Positions 22,314 through 24,249 of a stretch of DNA of 24,249 bases are shown one piece after another (the stretch's first letter is position 1; each line of letters opens with the position of its first letter). The notes beneath the pieces are model-generated. The model was not told the DNA's origin and did no database searches. It was given only the letters and a program-made list of their open reading frames with translations. Position numbers and translations under genes: made by a program. Source of the DNA: a virus; IMG/VR virus record IMGVR_UViG_3300029258_003655, positions 1 to 24,249 of that record. One strand, given 5' to 3'.

Positions 22314-23147
22314 CTATTCCCCAAACATTAACCTCCAGATTGAATCGTCACTTGGTTTGTTGAAGCTCACCACCGGATAATCTTTCGCCCACGCACCCCG
22401 CGACCCTGCAAAGAAAGTGGCGTCAGGCCGAACGAAAACGGCCCGTTCTTGAACAGGTGCAATCCTGCCCCTCTCCACAATCCGATTATTGTAGGCGATT
22501 CTAAATATATGATCCATTCGTGACATAAAAGACAACGCCACAGACACAGATCGGCTGTGATATAGTCCCGGCCCCGCCATCAGAAATTCTTCGACATCAC
22601 TGGTTTTCCATTTGTGGGTTGCCTCTTGGGCCAAGACGATGACATTTTTGCCCTTGCGCACCCACCGATCAAAATCAGGCAGTAACAAATCCATAGCATT
22701 TTGCAAATGCTTGAAACCTTCATGGTAGCCGTAGTCGTGGATGTTTTTGGCTGGCCCGCCGCCTTGCGACTTCGGCTTTGGCACTGCCGTCAAAATGTAC
22801 TGCTCACACCAATGCTCAATGAAAGTAATCGTGTCAATGACGATTGACCGGCAGTCGTCAAAAACATTGGATTGCAGGGCAGCGCGCACGTCTTGGAATG
22901 ATTCAATGCCGGGAACATGGTTAAGATCAGCCCCGGTAACCGGGTGTTTAATCTTCCGCCCGCCGTCGTCAACACCAATAAACACTGGGTCAGGAGCGAG
23001 TGACGCCAAAGTGGTCTTGCCCATTTTGGTCACGGCGTAGATCATCACTTTCTCACCTTCATCTGCACCAGTCCAAGGCCTAACATGAAACGCTTTAACC
23101 TTATTCGCTTTGTTCGCTTTTTTGCTCGGCATCTTCGGCAGCGCCAT
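22314..23147 (-). CDS. Sak4-like RecA-fold single-strand annealing recombinase (AAA_24-type)
   Basis: 277 residues from ATG 23147, behind GGGGGAG; a TTG at 23159 is weaker. The basic N-terminus (PSKKANKANKVK) leads to a P-loop, VMIYAVTKMGKTTLA (residues 34-48, K44). A strand with VFIGVDDGG follows, then Walker B SIVIDTITFIE (101-111, D105). Further elements are NVIVLAQEATHKWK and MAGPGLYHSRSVSVALSFMS. This order is typical of Sak4-type phage ATPases that promote strand annealing with an SSB partner. The first P-loop Gly is replaced by Ala (AVTKMGKT). It overlaps the upstream gene by 47 bases. The neighbours (ssDNA-binding candidate, nuclease) fit a recombination module. Confidence 0.8.
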   Translation of the reverse strand: MALPKMPSKKANKANKVKAFHVRPWTGADEGEKVMIYAVTKMGKTTLASLAPDPVFIGVDDGGRKIKHPVTGADLNHVPGIESFQDVRAALQSNVFDDCRSIVIDTITFIEHWCEQYILTAVPKPKSQGGGPAKNIHDYGYHEGFKHLQNAMDLLLPDFDRWVRKGKNVIVLAQEATHKWKTSDVEEFLMAGPGLYHSRSVSVALSFMSRMDHIFRIAYNNRIVERGRIAPVQERAVFVRPDATFFAGSRGAWAKDYPVVSFNKPSDDSIWRLMFGE

Positions 23148-23406
23148 TTTCTCCCCCAAACATAGTTAACAATGTTGCTTTTAGATTATCACGAACCAAC
23201 TGCTTCACTTCTTCATCTGATTCAAGCAATTCAACTGTTATTTTACTCGCATGATTCAATATTTCTTGACGAAGATTATAATCACCATATTTGACAAGCT
23301 TGCGCAACGGCTCACCATATTTTTGTTCATAAACACGACGCGCTACATCCAACACAGTTTGTTCAAGTGTGCTTTCAAGTAGACTTTTGACTTTTTCTCT
23401 TAACAT
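23101..23406 (-). CDS. 101-aa helical hypothetical protein
   Basis: ATG 23406 has GGAG 5 nt upstream; a GTG at 23409 is an alternative. The chain is almost all helix: MLREKVKSLLESTLEQTVLD, ARRVYEQKYGEPLRKLVKYG, ITVELLESDEEVKQLVRD, with an acidic/Gln tail (EDAEQKSEQSE). It overlaps the upstream gene by 32 and the recombinase by 47 bases. No family is recognised; a small dimerising accessory protein is likely. Confidence 0.6.
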   Translation of the reverse strand: MLREKVKSLLESTLEQTVLDVARRVYEQKYGEPLRKLVKYGDYNLRQEILNHASKITVELLESDEEVKQLVRDNLKATLLTMFGGENGAAEDAEQKSEQSE

Positions 23407-23581
23407 CACATCTCCTTTTGATTAGATAGTCGTTTTCAAATAGTGGGCAGCCGGGAGGAAATTCGCTATCATTGGGACAATCTGCAATCACACCATCATT
23501 AATTATATTGCACCACCACATTGTCTCATCGAAAAAACGAAACGGACACCTTATTGGGCCTGCCACCACGATCTCTTTCAT
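23375..23581 (-). CDS. 68-aa cysteine-containing hypothetical protein
   Basis: ATG 23581 follows GGGGGAG (plus-strand 23584-23590). Five cysteines are spaced across the chain (IRCPFRF, WWCNI, ADCPND, GCPLF, RRCDV), with PFR and MWWC segments. Short phage proteins of this kind often hold a small metal or disulfide-stabilised fold; here the spacing does not match a named zinc finger. The C-terminus is basic. The function is unknown. It lies upstream of the helical protein and overlaps it by 32 bases. Confidence 0.6.
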   Translation of the reverse strand: MKEIVVAGPIRCPFRFFDETMWWCNIINDGVIADCPNDSEFPPGCPLFENDYLIKRRCDVKRKSQKST

Positions 23582-23601
23582 TTCTCCCCCTCAAGTATCA
23601 T

Positions 23602-23832
23602 TCAACGACGCATAATATTGTTCACAAGCTGCTGATGAAATTTATTTCTCCCGCAACTTGTGAACGGGTTTAATTTTTTCCACCATCGCGAACCGAGTGT
23701 ATCTATACCCAACGCCTCCGTTATTGCGTTATAATTGAACATGGCATAAAGCTTGTCTACTTCTTCTTGTGTTTCTAATGTAAGGACTACTGGTCTAAAT
23801 ACTGGTTTTGGTTCAATTCTTTCTACTTTCAT
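23602..23832 (-). CDS. 76-aa hypothetical protein
   Basis: ATG 23832 follows a long G tract (complement of the C run near 23841-23848). The strand-helix start FRPVVLTLETQEEVDKLYAM, FNYNAITEALG is a pattern common in small phage proteins ('tleTqeEvd.lya.lnh..I'). It is followed by RWWKKLNP and a basic end. I recall such proteins near phage nucleases and recombinases, but their function is not established. Confidence 0.65.
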   Translation of the reverse strand: MKVERIEPKPVFRPVVLTLETQEEVDKLYAMFNYNAITEALGIDTLGSRWWKKLNPFTSCGRNKFHQQLVNNIMRR

Positions 23833-23837
23833 TCTAT

Positions 23838-24249
23838 TTACCCCCCCCGTTTCCTTTTCTTAAATCCATCCGGCACTTCGTCCCCCCCGACATTCAAACA
23901 CCCCACCACATTCCTCACCGGCAGGAAATCACACCTAAACGGCGATTCACACATCCGGTCACAGCAATACCACAACTCATGCTCCTGCACGTATCGGATC
24001 AGCTTGACCAGGTTGGCCAAATTCCGCTGATACTCGACCAACTGTTTGTCCGTTCGGGCGATCTCCCGCTGGGCAAAATAGGCTTCGGGTTGTTGGGAGA
24101 TGTCCTGAAGCAGTCGGGCACCGTACATTTCGGGGGTCTCGAAGATGGAGAAAGTGCCTTCTTTTTTGCCGGGCGATGACGCGGCAGAAACAGCGTTGAC
24201 AGTTAAAATCGCTCCATCAGCATTACTGCCGCCCACAGCGTCAAACTCA
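23838..24249 (-). CDS. PD-(D/E)XK (RecB-type) nuclease, C-terminal part, 5' partial
   Basis: The frame is open to the window edge, so the start and probably the catalytic core lie beyond 24249; the GTG at 24236 is not taken as a start. The visible ~136 residues include FETPEMYGARLLQDISQQPE, AYFAQREIARTDKQLVEYQR, then a helix and a cysteine-rich end (WYCCDRMCESPFRCDFLP, VGCLNVGGDEVPDGFKKR). This is the form of the C-terminal half of phage RecB-like exonucleases: 'TPE.yg.Rl..DI...P..yF.r.ei.R', then a Cys cluster that may bind a metal or Fe-S site. It would process DNA ends for the Sak4-like recombinase. Confidence 0.65.
   Translation of the reverse strand, partial: EFDAVGGSNADGAILTVNAVSAASSPGKKEGTFSIFETPEMYGARLLQDISQQPEAYFAQREIARTDKQLVEYQRNLANLVKLIRYVQEHELWYCCDRMCESPFRCDFLPVRNVVGCLNVGGDEVPDGFKKRKRGG

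Overview
The window is part of a tailed double-stranded DNA phage genome (Caudoviricetes). It may come from a free virus, a prophage or a metagenomic contig; the sequence does not decide which. The evidence is a run of virion and tail genes on the plus strand (1-15109) facing a compact replication and accessory block on the minus strand (15054-24249). Genes are packed with TAATG, TGATG and ATGA overlaps, and there are no rRNA, tRNA, integrase or host metabolic genes. The tail genes (an adaptor-like protein, a nozzle/tubular-B-like protein, a 391-aa coiled-coil protein and a 1300-aa protein that is probably ejected) suggest a podovirus-like virion. The host cannot be named. A Tat-type signal and a lipobox on two minus-strand proteins suggest a bacterium with a Tat pathway and lipoprotein processing. 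Terminase, portal, major capsid protein, DNA polymerase and a recognisable endolysin are not in the window.

Left half, plus strand: an adaptor-like protein cut by the window edge (1-927), an intergenic region with mutually exclusive hairpins (929-992), a virion beta-sandwich protein (1044-1898), then the most unusual region. A short protein resembling the N-terminus of a tail nozzle-like protein (2016-2234) is separated from what looks like the rest of that protein (4256-5788) by three small genes (2236-4256). Two of these carry adhesin-like beta-sandwich domains and one resembles the gp80-type virion protein. Both adhesin-like genes end in the same short tail, which reads like the missing joint of the nozzle protein. 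After these come a small conserved virion protein, a 1015-aa tail fibre with tandem repeats, another adhesin-like protein, and two large proteins ending at 14952. The 1300-aa protein contains an ADP-ribosyltransferase-like segment. A 59-aa membrane protein closes the block.

Right half, minus strand, read from 24249 down to 15054: the C-terminus of a PD-(D/E)XK-type nuclease, three small unknown proteins, a Sak4-like RecA-fold recombinase, a small unknown protein, a SEC-C plus zinc-ribbon protein, a probable ssDNA-binding protein, a structured intergenic RNA candidate, and a TOPRIM-primase/SF3-helicase fusion. Then follow a 42-aa coiled coil, a lipoprotein with a second hydrophobic segment, a 102-aa unknown, a Tat-signal protein, a helix-turn-helix protein, a 57-aa two-helix membrane protein, two small unknowns, a DNA methyltransferase and a 118-aa protein. 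Nuclease, recombinase, ssDNA-binding protein and primase-helicase would form a recombination-linked replication module. The membrane and exported proteins downstream may serve lysis or envelope modification, but that is inference.

All gene calls rest on reading the translations and on remembered family signatures; no database search was run.
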